A DNA stretch of 64,000 nucleotides, taken from NCBI RefSeq assembly GCF_001595985.1, contig NZ_LOJJ01000003.1:248001-312000 (forward strand), read 5' to 3'. The position numbers and the translations under genes were made by a program. Under the pieces are notes generated by a model. It ran no database searches and was not told the origin of the DNA. It saw only the letters and a program-made list of their open reading frames with translations. Below are positions 41,199 to 51,145 of the stretch, one piece after another (the first letter of the stretch is position 1; each line of letters opens with the position of its first letter). Source of the DNA: Polynucleobacter sinensis (GTDB lineage: Bacteria > Pseudomonadota > Gammaproteobacteria > Burkholderiales > Burkholderiaceae).

Positions 41199-41948
41199 AT
41201 GCACGCTAGAACTCAAACCTTGCCCCAATGCCATGCCTTGCTTCCCACGGCCGGGACAGGCTCTCGCTTGGGTGGGCAGCTACCAAAGCAATTTCAGGAA
41301 CTTGCCGGTAAGCCAATGTTGGCTTATGCATTGAACGCATTTATCAATACACCAACCATTACCTCTATTTGGGTGGGCGTTAGCCCCAGTTTTATCGATA
41401 ACCCCGTTTTGGGAAATCTCACGAGTGATATTAAGCCCGTTCACTTTTTAGGTAGCGGCGGCCCCACAAGGCAAGAAACAGTTCGCAATACCTTGGCGGC
41501 AATGCTGAAGTCCGGTATTCCGGAGACTGATTGGGTCCTGGTTCATGATGCAGCTCGACCTGGAATCACGCCAGAATTGATCCAAAAGCTCATTAAAGTT
41601 GTCAGCGAGTCAGGTGAGGGCGGTCTGTTGGCTATGCCATTAGCGGATACGCTGAAGATGGCCGATGCAAATTCCGCTATTGCAGGTAATCCGAATAGGG
41701 TGCACAAGACAATCCCCCGTGATCACCTTTGGCAAGCACAAACACCCCAGATGTTTGGCCTTAAACGCCTGCATGATGCGATTGAAGAAGGTATTCGTCT
41801 GGAGGCCGATATTACAGATGAGGCCAGCGCTATGGAGTTAGCTGGTTTAAGCCCGTTATTAATTGAAGGTGCAACTTGCAACTTCAAAGTCACCCATCCT
41901 GCGGATTGGGAGTTGATGCAATTCATTCTCCGGTCACGAGGACAATAA
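41199..41948 (+). CDS. ispD: 2-C-methyl-D-erythritol 4-phosphate cytidylyltransferase IspD
   Basis: Third step of the MEP isoprenoid pathway. 249 residues from the ATG at 41199, preceded by AGG; a longer frame from 41136 runs into mfd. Nucleotide-binding LLPTAGTGSRLGGQLPKQF, VHDAARPGITPELI. Followed by ispF (11-base gap). Confidence 0.94.
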   Translation: MHARTQTLPQCHALLPTAGTGSRLGGQLPKQFQELAGKPMLAYALNAFINTPTITSIWVGVSPSFIDNPVLGNLTSDIKPVHFLGSGGPTRQETVRNTLAAMLKSGIPETDWVLVHDAARPGITPELIQKLIKVVSESGEGGLLAMPLADTLKMADANSAIAGNPNRVHKTIPRDHLWQAQTPQMFGLKRLHDAIEEGIRLEADITDEASAMELAGLSPLLIEGATCNFKVTHPADWELMQFILRSRGQ

Positions 41949-41959
41949 AGAACTAGGCC

Positions 41960-42463
41960 ATGACACAACATTCCATCCACATTCCACAATTTAGAATCGG
42001 CCAAGGATATGACGTCCACGCCTTGGTAGCCGATCGAAAGTTGATATTAGGCGGGGTACATGTACCAAACGACAAGGGGTTATTGGGTCACTCTGACGCG
42101 GATGTCCTGTTGCATGCATTGACTGACGCATTGCTGGGTGCTGCTGGCCTGAATGACATTGGGCAGCTATTTCCAGATACCGACCCCCAATTTAAGGATA
42201 TGGATAGTCGAATTTTGCTCAGAGCTGCCTTGCAAAAGATTCAGGCGGCAGGATTTCAAGTGGGTAATGTGGATGCGACGATTATTTGTCAAAAGCCCAA
42301 ATTAGCGACTTTTCTGCCCGAGATGGTACGCAATATTGCTGCAGATCTGGCGGTAACCCCAAGCCACGTAAACCTCAAGGCAAAAACTAATGAATCTTTA
42401 GGCCATTTAGGGCGGGGTGAAGGTATCGCCGTCCATGCCGTTGCTTTGCTGTACAAGGCTTAA
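41960..42463 (+). CDS. ispF: 2-C-methyl-D-erythritol 2,4-cyclodiphosphate synthase IspF
   Basis: Fifth MEP-pathway step, cyclising CDP-ME2P. 167 residues: metal ligands in GQGYDVHAL and [31 protein letters not shown] at the C-terminus. Encoded after ispD, as in most proteobacteria. Confidence 0.95.
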   Translation: MTQHSIHIPQFRIGQGYDVHALVADRKLILGGVHVPNDKGLLGHSDADVLLHALTDALLGAAGLNDIGQLFPDTDPQFKDMDSRILLRAALQKIQAAGFQVGNVDATIICQKPKLATFLPEMVRNIAADLAVTPSHVNLKAKTNESLGHLGRGEGIAVHAVALLYKA

Positions 42464-42544
42464 AAGATCCGCCAAAACCACTAAGCATTGTAGAATTACG
42501 GACTTTAGAGTGAAGTCTAGCTCGGTAGCGTTTGCGGAATTCGC

Positions 42545-42631
42545 GCGAGGATGGCGAAATTGGTAGACGCACCAGGTTTAGGTCCTGACGCCAGAAATGG
42601 TGTGGGGGTTCGAGTCCCCCTCCTCGCACCA
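42545..42631 (+). tRNA. tRNA-Leu (TAG)
   Basis: 87 bases including CCA, with the long variable arm of type II tRNAs. Acceptor GCGAGGA/TCCTCGC; anticodon loop TTTAGGT gives TAG, reading CUN codons. T arm GGGGG-TTCGAGT-CCCCC. Confidence 0.95.
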
Positions 42632-42688
42632 CAAGATTGCTACTTGGCTTGGGCTTCACATATTCTGATTTTCAATTAAGAGACGAGA

Positions 42689-44026
42689 ATGGCTGCGCAG
42701 ATAGAAAATTTAGGTCAGTTAGACCGCAAAGTGACTTTAGAGTTCGCTCGTGCCGATTTGGCAAAGGCAAGAGAAGCCCAATTAGCAAAATTGGGTAAGT
42801 CCATGAAAGCTCCAGGCTTCCGTCCAGGCAAAGTTCCAAAGGCCATGGTTGAGAAACAGTATGGCATGCAAGTTGATTTCGAGCTGCAATTCGATAAAGC
42901 TTCAGAGCTATTTTTCGAATTGGCTAAAAAAGAAAATATCCTTTTGGCTGGTCAGCCACGTTTGGACCCCAAGAGCGAATTAGATGCTGAAAAAATTGTA
43001 TTTGATGCTTTCTTTGAGGTGTTACCAGAAGTAAAAATTGGTGACTTCAGTAAAGCAGAGGTAACTAAGTACACCACTGAAATCTCAGATGCAGAAATAG
43101 ACCGCGCCTTAGATGTTTTGCGTAAACAGCAAGTTCATTACCATCCTCGTGGTGAAGCTGGCCCTCATGGTGACGGTGGCGCGTATACAGCTGCCCAAGC
43201 TGGCGATCAAGTTGTCATCGACTTCGTAGGCAAGATTGACGGCGTTGAATTCGCCGGTGGCAAGGCTGAGAATTTCGAATATGTTCTTGGCGAAGGTCGC
43301 ATGCTTCCAGAGTTTGAAGCCGCCACATTAGGACTCAAAGCTGGTGAAAGCAAAACCTTCCCACTGAGCTTCCCGGCTGACTACCATGGTAAAGATGTCG
43401 CTGGTAAAACTGCCGAATTCACGATTACCGTGAAGGCTGTCAATTGGGCGCACCTTCCTGCAGTTGACGATGCATTTGCATTGTCCTTAGGCGTTACTGA
43501 GGGTGGCGTTGCGAAGATGCGCGAAGAAGTCAAAGAAAATCTTGAACGTGAAACAAAACGTCGCATTACCTCCTTGCTAAAAGGTGAGGTGATGGATAAG
43601 CTCAACAGTCTATGTGAACTTGATGCACCAAAGTCTTTAGTTGCCCAAGAGCAAGAGCGTTTAGTGCAATCAGCTCGCCAAGATCTGATGCAACGTGGCG
43701 TTCCTAATGCTAAAGATGCGCCTATTCCAGCGGAAATTTTTGCTGAACAGGCAATCAAACGTGTTCGCCTTGGTTTAATTTTGAGCGACCTGGTAAAGCA
43801 GCAAAATTTAGCAGCTACCGCCGATCAAATTAAGGCTGAGATCGATGAGCAAGCCGCTACTTACGAAGATCCAAAAGAAGTGGTTCGTTGGTTCTATAGC
43901 AACCCAAGCCGCCTCAAGGATATTGAGAACTTGGTCCTTGAAGATAATGTCATTAAATACTTCACTTCGCAGGCAAAGGTGATTGATAAGGCCGTTACCT
44001 TTGAAGAACTCAGTAAATTAAACTAA
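42689..44026 (+). CDS. tig: Trigger factor
   Basis: Ribosome-bound chaperone. 445 residues: N-terminal ribosome-binding region with GFRPGKVP (signature loop), FKBP-type PPIase middle ([20 protein letters not shown]), and helical C-terminal substrate-binding arms. First of tig-clpP-clpX-lon, the classic order. Confidence 0.96.
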   Translation: MAAQIENLGQLDRKVTLEFARADLAKAREAQLAKLGKSMKAPGFRPGKVPKAMVEKQYGMQVDFELQFDKASELFFELAKKENILLAGQPRLDPKSELDAEKIVFDAFFEVLPEVKIGDFSKAEVTKYTTEISDAEIDRALDVLRKQQVHYHPRGEAGPHGDGGAYTAAQAGDQVVIDFVGKIDGVEFAGGKAENFEYVLGEGRMLPEFEAATLGLKAGESKTFPLSFPADYHGKDVAGKTAEFTITVKAVNWAHLPAVDDAFALSLGVTEGGVAKMREEVKENLERETKRRITSLLKGEVMDKLNSLCELDAPKSLVAQEQERLVQSARQDLMQRGVPNAKDAPIPAEIFAEQAIKRVRLGLILSDLVKQQNLAATADQIKAEIDEQAATYEDPKEVVRWFYSNPSRLKDIENLVLEDNVIKYFTSQAKVIDKAVTFEELSKLN

Positions 44027-44069
44027 GATTGATTAATCTTCAGTATTTATCAAATAAAGGTCTGATCAC

Positions 44070-44699
44070 ATGAACCAGAATCATTTCCAGTCTGAGAATT
44101 TAGAGCCTAAAGGTTTAGGTTTGGTTCCAATGGTCATTGAAACCTCTGGTCGAGGTGAGAGGGCCTATGATATTTACTCTCGCTTATTAAGAGAGCGCGT
44201 TGTTTTCTTGGTTGGCGAAGTTAATGATCAAACGGCAAACTTAGTGATTGCCCAGCTACTGTTCCTCGAGAGCGAGAATCCAGATAAAGAAATTTCTCTG
44301 TACATCAACTCTCCAGGAGGTTCTGTTTCTGCTGGTTTGGCAATCTATGACACCATGCAATTTATTAAGCCCCATGTCAGCACCTTGTGCATGGGTATGG
44401 CTGCAAGCATGGGCGCATTCTTGTTATGTGCCGGCGAAAAGGGCAAGCGTTATGCATTGCCCAATTCTCGCGTGATGATTCATCAGCCTTTAGGCGGTGC
44501 ACGAGGCCAGGCTTCCGATATCGAAATTCAAGCTCGTGAAATTTTGTACCTACGTGAGCGATTGAATAAGATTTTGGCCGACCGCACCGGTCAGTCCATT
44601 GAGACGATTGCTAAAGATACGGATCGCGATAATTTCATGTCTGCTGAACAAGCCCAGGAATATGGCTTGATCGATAAAGTTATCGATAAGCGTCCTTAA
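44070..44699 (+). CDS. clpP: ATP-dependent Clp protease proteolytic subunit ClpP
   Basis: Serine protease ring of ClpXP. 209 residues with the triad S113 ([10 protein letters not shown]), H138 (VMIHQPLGG) and D187 (DTDRDNF), spacing identical to E. coli. A short propeptide-like N-terminus ([20 protein letters not shown]) precedes the mature protein. clpX follows after 25 bases. Confidence 0.97.
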   Translation: MNQNHFQSENLEPKGLGLVPMVIETSGRGERAYDIYSRLLRERVVFLVGEVNDQTANLVIAQLLFLESENPDKEISLYINSPGGSVSAGLAIYDTMQFIKPHVSTLCMGMAASMGAFLLCAGEKGKRYALPNSRVMIHQPLGGARGQASDIEIQAREILYLRERLNKILADRTGQSIETIAKDTDRDNFMSAEQAQEYGLIDKVIDKRP

Positions 44700-44724
44700 T
44701 TCGACTATTACCTAGATCTATATT

Positions 44725-46086
44725 TTGAGCGATACAAACTCCAACAATAGCGCAGAGAAAGTTCTTTATTGCTCCTTTTGCGGCAAGAGCCAGCATGAAG
44801 TCAAGAAGTTAATTGCTGGCCCCTCAGTCTTTATTTGTGACGAATGCATTGATTTATGCACTGATATTATTCAGGAAGAGCTGGCAAAACTGCCAAAAAC
44901 TGAAGGTGATGATTCATTACCAACACCACATCAGATTCGTGAGAACTTAGATCAATACGTCATTGGTCAAGACCATGCAAAGAAAACTTTAGCAGTAGCG
45001 GTTTATAACCACTATAAGCGCTTACAGTATTTGCCTAAGCCAAAAAAAGAGAAGTTGGATAAAGATGGCAAGCCCGTTGAAGTTGCCGATAAGAAGGAAT
45101 CCAAAACACCAGCTAAAGCCATGGTAGATGGCGTAGAGCTTGCTAAGAGCAACATTTTGCTTATCGGCCCAACTGGGTCTGGCAAAACCTTACTAGCTCA
45201 AACTCTGGCTCGCATGTTGGATGTACCTTTTGTTATGGCTGACGCAACAACGCTGACTGAAGCGGGTTATGTTGGTGAAGACGTTGAAAATATCATCCAA
45301 AAACTTCTGCAAGCTTGCGATTACAACGTAGAAAAAGCCCAACGTGGCATTGTATATATCGACGAGATCGACAAGATTTCTCGTAAGTCAGACAATCCTT
45401 CAATTACGCGCGATGTTTCTGGCGAGGGTGTTCAGCAGGCTTTATTGAAATTGGTAGAAGGCACCATGGCTTCCGTCCCGCCACAAGGCGGCCGTAAGCA
45501 TCCAAATCAGGATTTTTTACAAGTTGATACAACCAATATTCTCTTTATCTGTGGCGGTGCTTTTGATGGCCTAGAGAAGGTGATCCAACAGCGTACCGCT
45601 AAGACGGGAATTGGCTTTAACGCTACCGTACCCGGCAAGGATGATCGTGGAGTCAGCGACCTTTTGGTTGAAGTGGAGCCGGAAGATTTAATTAAGTTTG
45701 GATTGATTCCGGAGTTAATTGGCCGCTTGCCAGTTGTTGCTACTTTAGCCCAATTGGACGAAGCCGCTTTAATTCAGATTCTCACCGAACCTAAGAATGC
45801 CCTGGTAAAGCAATATCAGGCTCTTCTGACTATGGAAGGTTCGGAGTTGGAGGTTCGCCCAGCTGCACTGTCAGCCATCGCTAAAAAGGCGATTGCGCGT
45901 AAAACTGGTGCTCGTGGGCTGCGCTCTATCCTTGAGGGCTCTCTCATGGATGTCATGTATGACCTACCATCCCTTAAAAACGTCCAAAAAGTCGTTATCG
46001 ATGAGAGTACTATTGCTGAAGGTGGAAACCCCATTTTGGTCTATAAGCAGGGTGAGCAATCCGAAGAATTGAGCAAAAAAGCTTAA
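44725..46086 (+). CDS. clpX: ClpX ATPase subunit
   Basis: AAA+ unfoldase of ClpXP. 453 residues from a TTG start: N-terminal zinc-binding domain ([19 protein letters not shown]), Walker [13 protein letters not shown], Walker [11 protein letters not shown], and pore loop GYVGEDVE. A Lys-rich insert of roughly 25 residues near residue 115 ([20 protein letters not shown]) makes it longer than the 424-residue E. coli protein. No strong Shine-Dalgarno. Confidence 0.95.
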   Translation: MSDTNSNNSAEKVLYCSFCGKSQHEVKKLIAGPSVFICDECIDLCTDIIQEELAKLPKTEGDDSLPTPHQIRENLDQYVIGQDHAKKTLAVAVYNHYKRLQYLPKPKKEKLDKDGKPVEVADKKESKTPAKAMVDGVELAKSNILLIGPTGSGKTLLAQTLARMLDVPFVMADATTLTEAGYVGEDVENIIQKLLQACDYNVEKAQRGIVYIDEIDKISRKSDNPSITRDVSGEGVQQALLKLVEGTMASVPPQGGRKHPNQDFLQVDTTNILFICGGAFDGLEKVIQQRTAKTGIGFNATVPGKDDRGVSDLLVEVEPEDLIKFGLIPELIGRLPVVATLAQLDEAALIQILTEPKNALVKQYQALLTMEGSELEVRPAALSAIAKKAIARKTGARGLRSILEGSLMDVMYDLPSLKNVQKVVIDESTIAEGGNPILVYKQGEQSEELSKKA

Positions 46087-46144
46087 TTTTTTACTTTTTT
46101 AGTGGTTTTCAGCCAGGTTTTGCTCATATTTGGCATATTTACCC

Positions 46145-46173
46145 CTTGTTTTTTACTGAGGGGCTCCCATATA
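46145..46173 (+). promoter_or_regulatory. Candidate heat-shock (sigma-32) promoter of lon
   Basis: CTTGTTT (46145-46151) and CCCATATA (46166-46173) resemble the sigma-32 elements CTTGAAA and CCCCATnT, with 14 bases between. The 178-base clpX-lon spacer carries it about 90 bases before lon. The -35 is imperfect. Confidence 0.4.
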
Positions 46174-46264
46174 GGTAGTATCCTATTCTTGAATAATGAC
46201 CGTATCTAGTGGTACGGCAAATTTAGAGATTTTTACGGAATGACTATTTTGGAGGAATTGCCCC

Positions 46265-48697
46265 ATGCCTGGCCACTTATTATTACCCTCTGAACCCATT
46301 CAACTACCTTTGCTCCCGTTAAGGGATGTAGTGGTGTTCCCACACATGGTGATCCCACTCTTTGTAGGTCGACCAAAATCCATCAAAGCGCTTGAAGCCG
46401 CTATGGAAACAGGCAAAAACGTCCTTTTGGTTGCCCAAAAGACTGCTGCCAAGGATGAGCCTGGTGTCGAAGATCTTTATCAGGTCGGTTGTATTGCCAA
46501 CATTCTCCAAATGTTGAAGCTGCCTGATGGCACTGTCAAAGTGCTGGTCGAGGGCGTTCAGCGTGCTGATGTCACTCAAGTGGAAGATAGTCAAGGCTAT
46601 TTCAGCTGTGAGGCGACGCCTACACCGGTTAATTCAATTGATGCACATGAAACTGAAGCATTACGACGCGCCATCATGGCGCAATTTGATCAGTATGTGA
46701 AATTAAACAAAAAGGTTCCACAGGAAATTCTATCTTCCCTAGGTGGAATTGACGATCCAAGTCGTTTGGCCGATACGATTTGCGCACATTTACCAGTCAA
46801 ATTGGAACAGAAGCAACGCCTGCTAGAAATGACCGATGTCGTTCAGCGCTTGGAAAGCCTTTTAGCTGACCTCGAGAGTGAGATTGATATCTTGCAGGTA
46901 GAGAAACGCATCCGTGGACGGGTGAAGCGTCAGATGGAAAAGAGTCAGCGCGAGTACTACCTTAACGAGCAGGTCAAAGCGATCCAAAAGGAGTTAGGTG
47001 AAGGTGAAGAGGGCGCTGATCTTGAGGAACTCGAGAAGCGCATCAAAGCAGCACGCATGCCTAAAGAGGCATTGAAGAAGGCTGAGTCAGAGTTGAAAAA
47101 ACTCAAACTCATGTCACCAATGTCAGCAGAGGCAACGGTTATTCGTAACTTTATCGACACCTTGGTGAATCTTCCTTGGAAGAAAAAAACCAAGATCAAT
47201 AATGATCTGGCCAATGCTGAAAAAGTATTGGATGAGGATCACTATGGCCTGGATAAGGTCAAAGAGCGTATCTTGGAATATCTTGCGGTTCAACAGCGAG
47301 TTGATCGTGTTAAAGCGCCAATTCTTTGTTTGGTTGGCCCTCCAGGCGTTGGTAAAACATCCTTAGGTCAATCTATTGCACGCGCAACCAATCGTAAGTT
47401 TGTGCGTATGGCATTAGGTGGCGTGCGTGATGAATCAGAAATTCGTGGTCATCGTCGCACTTATATTGGCTCAATGCCCGGTAAGATTTTGACGAGCCTA
47501 ACTAAAGTGGGTGTGCGCAATCCTTTATTCCTCTTGGATGAAGTTGACAAGATGGGCATGGACTTCCGTGGTGATCCAGCTAGTGCCTTGTTAGAGGTTC
47601 TCGACCCAGAACAAAATCACACTTTCCAAGATCACTATGTTGAAGTTGATTTTGATCTGTCTGATGTGATGTTTGTTGCCACCTCAAATTCATTGAATAT
47701 TCCCGGCCCATTATTGGATCGCTTGGAAATTATTCGCTTAGCTGGTTATACAGAAGATGAAAAAACCAGCATTGCGAAAAATTATTTAATACCTAAGCAG
47801 ATTAAAAATAATGGCTTGAAGAAAGATGAGTTAAAAATTGAAGAATCTGCTGTACGGAATATGATTCGCTATTACACGCGCGAGGCCGGCGTTCGTTCTC
47901 TGGAACGTGAAATCAGTAAGATCTGCCGCAAGGTAGTTAAGCTGTTGCTGCTGAAGAAAGAAGCGGCGCCAGTAACTGTTAATGCCGATAATTTAGAGAA
48001 GTTCTTATCCGTGCGGATGTACGACTTTGGTCTTGCTGCCAAAGAAAATCAAGTTGGCCAGGTTACCGGTCTGGCTTGGACGGAAGTCGGTGGTGACTTA
48101 TTAACCATTGAGGCGGCAGTAATGCCTGGCAAGGGTGTCATTACGCGCACAGGCTCGATCGGCGACGTCATGAAAGAGTCTGTTGAGGCAGCAAAAACCG
48201 TAGTTCGTTCCCGGGCAAGAGCGCTTGGAATTGCCGATGAGGCATTTGAGAAGAAAGATATTCACATCCACTTCCCGGACGGTGCCACGCCAAAAGATGG
48301 TCCATCTGCTGGTATTGCGATCACAACGGCTTTGGTGTCTGTTTTCACAGGCATTCCAATTCGTTCGGATGTGGCTATGACTGGTGAGATTACCTTGCGT
48401 GGTGAAGTGCTTCCGATCGGTGGCCTGAAAGAGAAGCTATTGGCAGCGCATCGAGGTGGGATTAAGCTTGCCTTGATCCCAGAAGAGAATGTCAAAGACT
48501 TGATCGATATACCGGATAACGTAAAGAATGCTATCGAAATCGTGCCAGTACGCTGGATCGACAGAGTTCTCGAGCTAGCCCTAGAGCGCAAGCCTGAAGC
48601 ATTGCCCGATCCGACGCCAGAAGAGTTGGCCAAAAAAGCAGCCGAGGCTAGTAAGGCGACTGAAAAACTGTCTTCCGGGGATGCCTTAAAGCACTGA
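46265..48697 (+). CDS. lon: ATP-dependent protease Lon
   Basis: Quality-control protease, 810 residues. N-terminal LON substrate domain (LPLLPLRDVVVFPHMVIPLF), AAA+ core with Walker A GPPGVGKTSLGQ, and a C-terminal Ser-Lys protease site (PKDGPSAGIAI with catalytic Ser near 680; Lys in GGLKEKLLAA). GGAGG lies upstream of the ATG at good spacing. Confidence 0.97.
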   Translation: MPGHLLLPSEPIQLPLLPLRDVVVFPHMVIPLFVGRPKSIKALEAAMETGKNVLLVAQKTAAKDEPGVEDLYQVGCIANILQMLKLPDGTVKVLVEGVQRADVTQVEDSQGYFSCEATPTPVNSIDAHETEALRRAIMAQFDQYVKLNKKVPQEILSSLGGIDDPSRLADTICAHLPVKLEQKQRLLEMTDVVQRLESLLADLESEIDILQVEKRIRGRVKRQMEKSQREYYLNEQVKAIQKELGEGEEGADLEELEKRIKAARMPKEALKKAESELKKLKLMSPMSAEATVIRNFIDTLVNLPWKKKTKINNDLANAEKVLDEDHYGLDKVKERILEYLAVQQRVDRVKAPILCLVGPPGVGKTSLGQSIARATNRKFVRMALGGVRDESEIRGHRRTYIGSMPGKILTSLTKVGVRNPLFLLDEVDKMGMDFRGDPASALLEVLDPEQNHTFQDHYVEVDFDLSDVMFVATSNSLNIPGPLLDRLEIIRLAGYTEDEKTSIAKNYLIPKQIKNNGLKKDELKIEESAVRNMIRYYTREAGVRSLEREISKICRKVVKLLLLKKEAAPVTVNADNLEKFLSVRMYDFGLAAKENQVGQVTGLAWTEVGGDLLTIEAAVMPGKGVITRTGSIGDVMKESVEAAKTVVRSRARALGIADEAFEKKDIHIHFPDGATPKDGPSAGIAITTALVSVFTGIPIRSDVAMTGEITLRGEVLPIGGLKEKLLAAHRGGIKLALIPEENVKDLIDIPDNVKNAIEIVPVRWIDRVLELALERKPEALPDPTPEELAKKAAEASKATEKLSSGDALKH

Positions 48698-48724
48698 TTG
48701 ATATAGCTTAGTGAGGATGTTGAA

Positions 48725-48778
48725 GGGATTTTTTGGTTTGGGGAGAATGGTTTTTTCTCTGATTTTCCAAAGAATCCC
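48725..48778 (+). terminator. Stem-loop between lon and tRNA-Val
   Basis: GGGATTTTTTGG (48725-48736) can pair fully, with one G-U, with CCAAAGAATCCC (48767-48778); the 30-base loop contains GAGAA/TTCTC. It is probably the lon transcript end, but no clean U-tract follows. Confidence 0.4.
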
Positions 48779-48823
48779 AACTTTATTTCCACACTAGGTT
48801 ACAATCTCGTCTGTATTAAATTG

Positions 48824-48899
48824 GGGCGCTTAGCTCAGATGGTAGAGCGTCTGCCTTACACGCAGAATGTCGGCGGTTCGATCCCGTCAGCGCCCACCA
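48824..48899 (+). tRNA. tRNA-Val (TAC)
   Basis: 76 bases including CCA. Acceptor GGGCGCT/AGCGCCC; anticodon stem TCTGC/GCAGA with loop CTTACAC gives TAC. The lon / tRNA-Val / ppiD order recurs in betaproteobacteria. Confidence 0.96.
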
Positions 48900-49002
48900 G
48901 TTTCCCCAATCCCATTTCACATCTATATACGGCTTTCTAGATTCACTAGACCCTTAGCCTAGTACACTCGTATCATTGTCTTTATTTCCGAGCGATTATT
49001 TC

Positions 49003-50469
49003 ATGTTTGATACCGTACGTAAGCACCAAAAGATTTTGCAGCTTGTTTTAATGCTGTTTATTGTTCCTTCATTTGCCATGTTTGGCATCTCTAGCTATTC
49101 CAGTTTTATGGATAAGGAAACTGATATCGTCAAAGTGAATGGCAAGCCAATTAGCTCGCAAGAAGTTGATATCGCAGCGAAACGACAAGCAGAACGCGTT
49201 GGCGGCAGTCCTCAAATTACCCAAAGCCTACCATTTCGTCAGGCAATCTTAAATGAGCTATTGCAGCAACGCATTTTGGGTTTTGCAGTTAGCGACCTTC
49301 GTTTACAAGTTAGCAAGCAAGAGTTAATTAATAGCTTGCAAAAGATTCCTCAAATTCGCGCTCTATACCGAGAAGATGGTGCTTTTGATGACGTTCGTTT
49401 CAAGCAGTTATTGGCAAGTAATGGCATGAATGAAGAGCAGTTCTATGCCGGTCAAAGTTTTGAACTCAAAATTGCTCAACTAGTAAATTCGGTCGCTCGA
49501 ACTGAATTGGCAAATCCCAAGCTTGCTGGAATTATCTCCTCCTTGTACGAGACGGAGCGCCAAGTTCAAACCTTACAATTTAATGCGAAGGATTACCTAA
49601 GCAAGGTCAGTCCAACCGCAGATGAACTCAAGGCCTACTACCAGGCTAATTCAACATTGTTTGAGCGCCCTGAATTTATCGACGTGGAATACATTGTCCT
49701 CAAGGCTGATCCAAAAGAAGACGCCAAATCCTTTAATGAAAAGGCTGATCAGTTTGCCAACCTCACTTATGATCAATCAGACAGTCTTAAGCCTGCCGCT
49801 GATAAATTGAAGCTGACTATTCAGACTCAAAAGGGTGTTACTCGTGCTGGAGCTTCTGGGTTATCTAAAGATCATCCTTTGACAAATCCCAAGCTTGTGC
49901 AATCTCTCTATGGTGATGAGGCGCTTAAGAATAAGCGCAACACTGAAGCTGTTCAAGTATCACCAGGCGTATTTGTTTCTGCCCGTGTTGTTACCTTGCA
50001 TCCAGCCGAAATTCTTCCCTTCGAGCAAGTTGCAGCCGAGGTGAAGCGTCAAGTAAGTCAACGTGCCGCTGAGAAGCTAGCTATTGCTGCTGCAAATGAC
50101 AAGTTCGCTGCACTCGAAAAAGACCCTAAAAATGTATCTGGATTTGCTAGCCCAACTTGGATCTCACGCAATAAGCCTGGAAATCTTGTTGGACCATCTT
50201 TAGATGAAGTCATGTCGGTTAGTGCTGATAAATTACCAGCAGTATTGACTGTTTCCAATCCTGGTGTTGGCACCACTATCTATCGCATTGATCAAGTTCG
50301 TCAACCTGCAACAACTGATGCGAAGGTGCATAAAGCGCAAGCACAGCAAATCCAAGCTCTTGCTGCGCAATCTGAATTTGCGGCTTTTATGGCGTACTGG
50401 CGTGACGGTGCAAACGTAAAAGTTATCAATCCACTCAAACCACTAAGCAGCGGTGGGGCAGGCGGTTAA
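49003..50469 (+). CDS. PpiD-like membrane-anchored periplasmic foldase lacking a parvulin domain
   Basis: 488 residues from the ATG at 49003 (a TTG-started frame from 48976 is rejected). One TM helix at about 14-36 anchors a periplasmic body: SurA-N-like domain (GKPISSQEVDIAAKRQAERV) and the C-terminal PpiD region. E. coli PpiD has 623 residues with a parvulin PPIase domain in the middle. Here the segment after YYQANSTLFERPEFIDVEYI continues directly into the post-parvulin FNEKADQFANLTYDQSDSLK, and no parvulin motif is seen. I call it PpiD-like; PPIase activity is not expected. Confidence 0.82.
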   Translation: MFDTVRKHQKILQLVLMLFIVPSFAMFGISSYSSFMDKETDIVKVNGKPISSQEVDIAAKRQAERVGGSPQITQSLPFRQAILNELLQQRILGFAVSDLRLQVSKQELINSLQKIPQIRALYREDGAFDDVRFKQLLASNGMNEEQFYAGQSFELKIAQLVNSVARTELANPKLAGIISSLYETERQVQTLQFNAKDYLSKVSPTADELKAYYQANSTLFERPEFIDVEYIVLKADPKEDAKSFNEKADQFANLTYDQSDSLKPAADKLKLTIQTQKGVTRAGASGLSKDHPLTNPKLVQSLYGDEALKNKRNTEAVQVSPGVFVSARVVTLHPAEILPFEQVAAEVKRQVSQRAAEKLAIAAANDKFAALEKDPKNVSGFASPTWISRNKPGNLVGPSLDEVMSVSADKLPAVLTVSNPGVGTTIYRIDQVRQPATTDAKVHKAQAQQIQALAAQSEFAAFMAYWRDGANVKVINPLKPLSSGGAGG

Positions 50470-50470
50470 G

Positions 50471-51124
50471 TTAGCGATTCGCTTGCTTTAAAAGATGTTG
50501 ATATGGGGCCATTGCGCCCCATACGTTTTTGAACATGATGCTTTGCGCCTCTACGTTTGGGTGAATACGATCTGCCTGAAATAAGTCAGCCCTCTCAGCT
50601 ACTCCTTGCAGGAAAAAGGGAAGAAATTCAATTTTTTCGTCTTTGGCTAAGGTTGAATATAGCGCTCTAAACTTAGAGGTGTATTCCTGCCCATAGTTGG
50701 GCGGTATTTGCATGCCCAGGAGAAGCACTTTGGCTCCTGATTGCTTCGCCATTCGGATTATTTTTTTCAAGTTACCTTCAGTTTCAGAGAGAGGTAGTCC
50801 ACGCAAGGCATCATTTGCCCCAAGCTCAATAATGACAATCCCTGGCTTTTTTTGCTGCAGGAGGGCAGGTATTCTTGCCGCTCCGCCGGAGCTGGTTTCT
50901 CCGCTGATGCTGGCATTAAAAATGGTCCATGGACTATTCTCTTTTTTTAGCTGTGCATCCATTAGATTGACCCAACCAGAATTGCGCGGCAAACCATATT
51001 CTGCAGATAAGCTATCTCCGAGCACCAAAATGACGGGATTTGTTTGCGCCCAGGAATGAATACTCAGAAAGAGGCAAAATAGGCCTGTCCATATTGTTTT
51101 GGCATTTAAATACTTAGTGTGCAT
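50471..51124 (-). CDS. tesA: GDSL-family arylesterase / thioesterase I
   Basis: 217-residue secreted SGNH hydrolase. Signal peptide (WTGLFCLFLSIHSWAQ), then blocks I LVLGDSLSAEYGL (Ser), III GANDALRG (Gly-Asn), V DRIHPNVEAQ (Asp-His). The start at 51124 gives a clean signal peptide; the frame extends to 51229 but would overlap the divergent ATPase gene. Divergent tesA/ybbA is a conserved pair. Confidence 0.92.
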   Translation of the reverse strand: MHTKYLNAKTIWTGLFCLFLSIHSWAQTNPVILVLGDSLSAEYGLPRNSGWVNLMDAQLKKENSPWTIFNASISGETSSGGAARIPALLQQKKPGIVIIELGANDALRGLPLSETEGNLKKIIRMAKQSGAKVLLLGMQIPPNYGQEYTSKFRALYSTLAKDEKIEFLPFFLQGVAERADLFQADRIHPNVEAQSIMFKNVWGAMAPYQHLLKQANR

Positions 51125-51145
51125 GATCAATTCTAGAAAATCCCA

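Noticed and set aside
42387..42659. 90-residue minus-strand frame
   Set aside because: Overlaps ispF and tRNA-Leu on the opposite strand.
48262..48792. 176-residue open frame on the minus strand
   Set aside because: Lies opposite lon and the lon-tRNA spacer; Ser-rich composition without domains.
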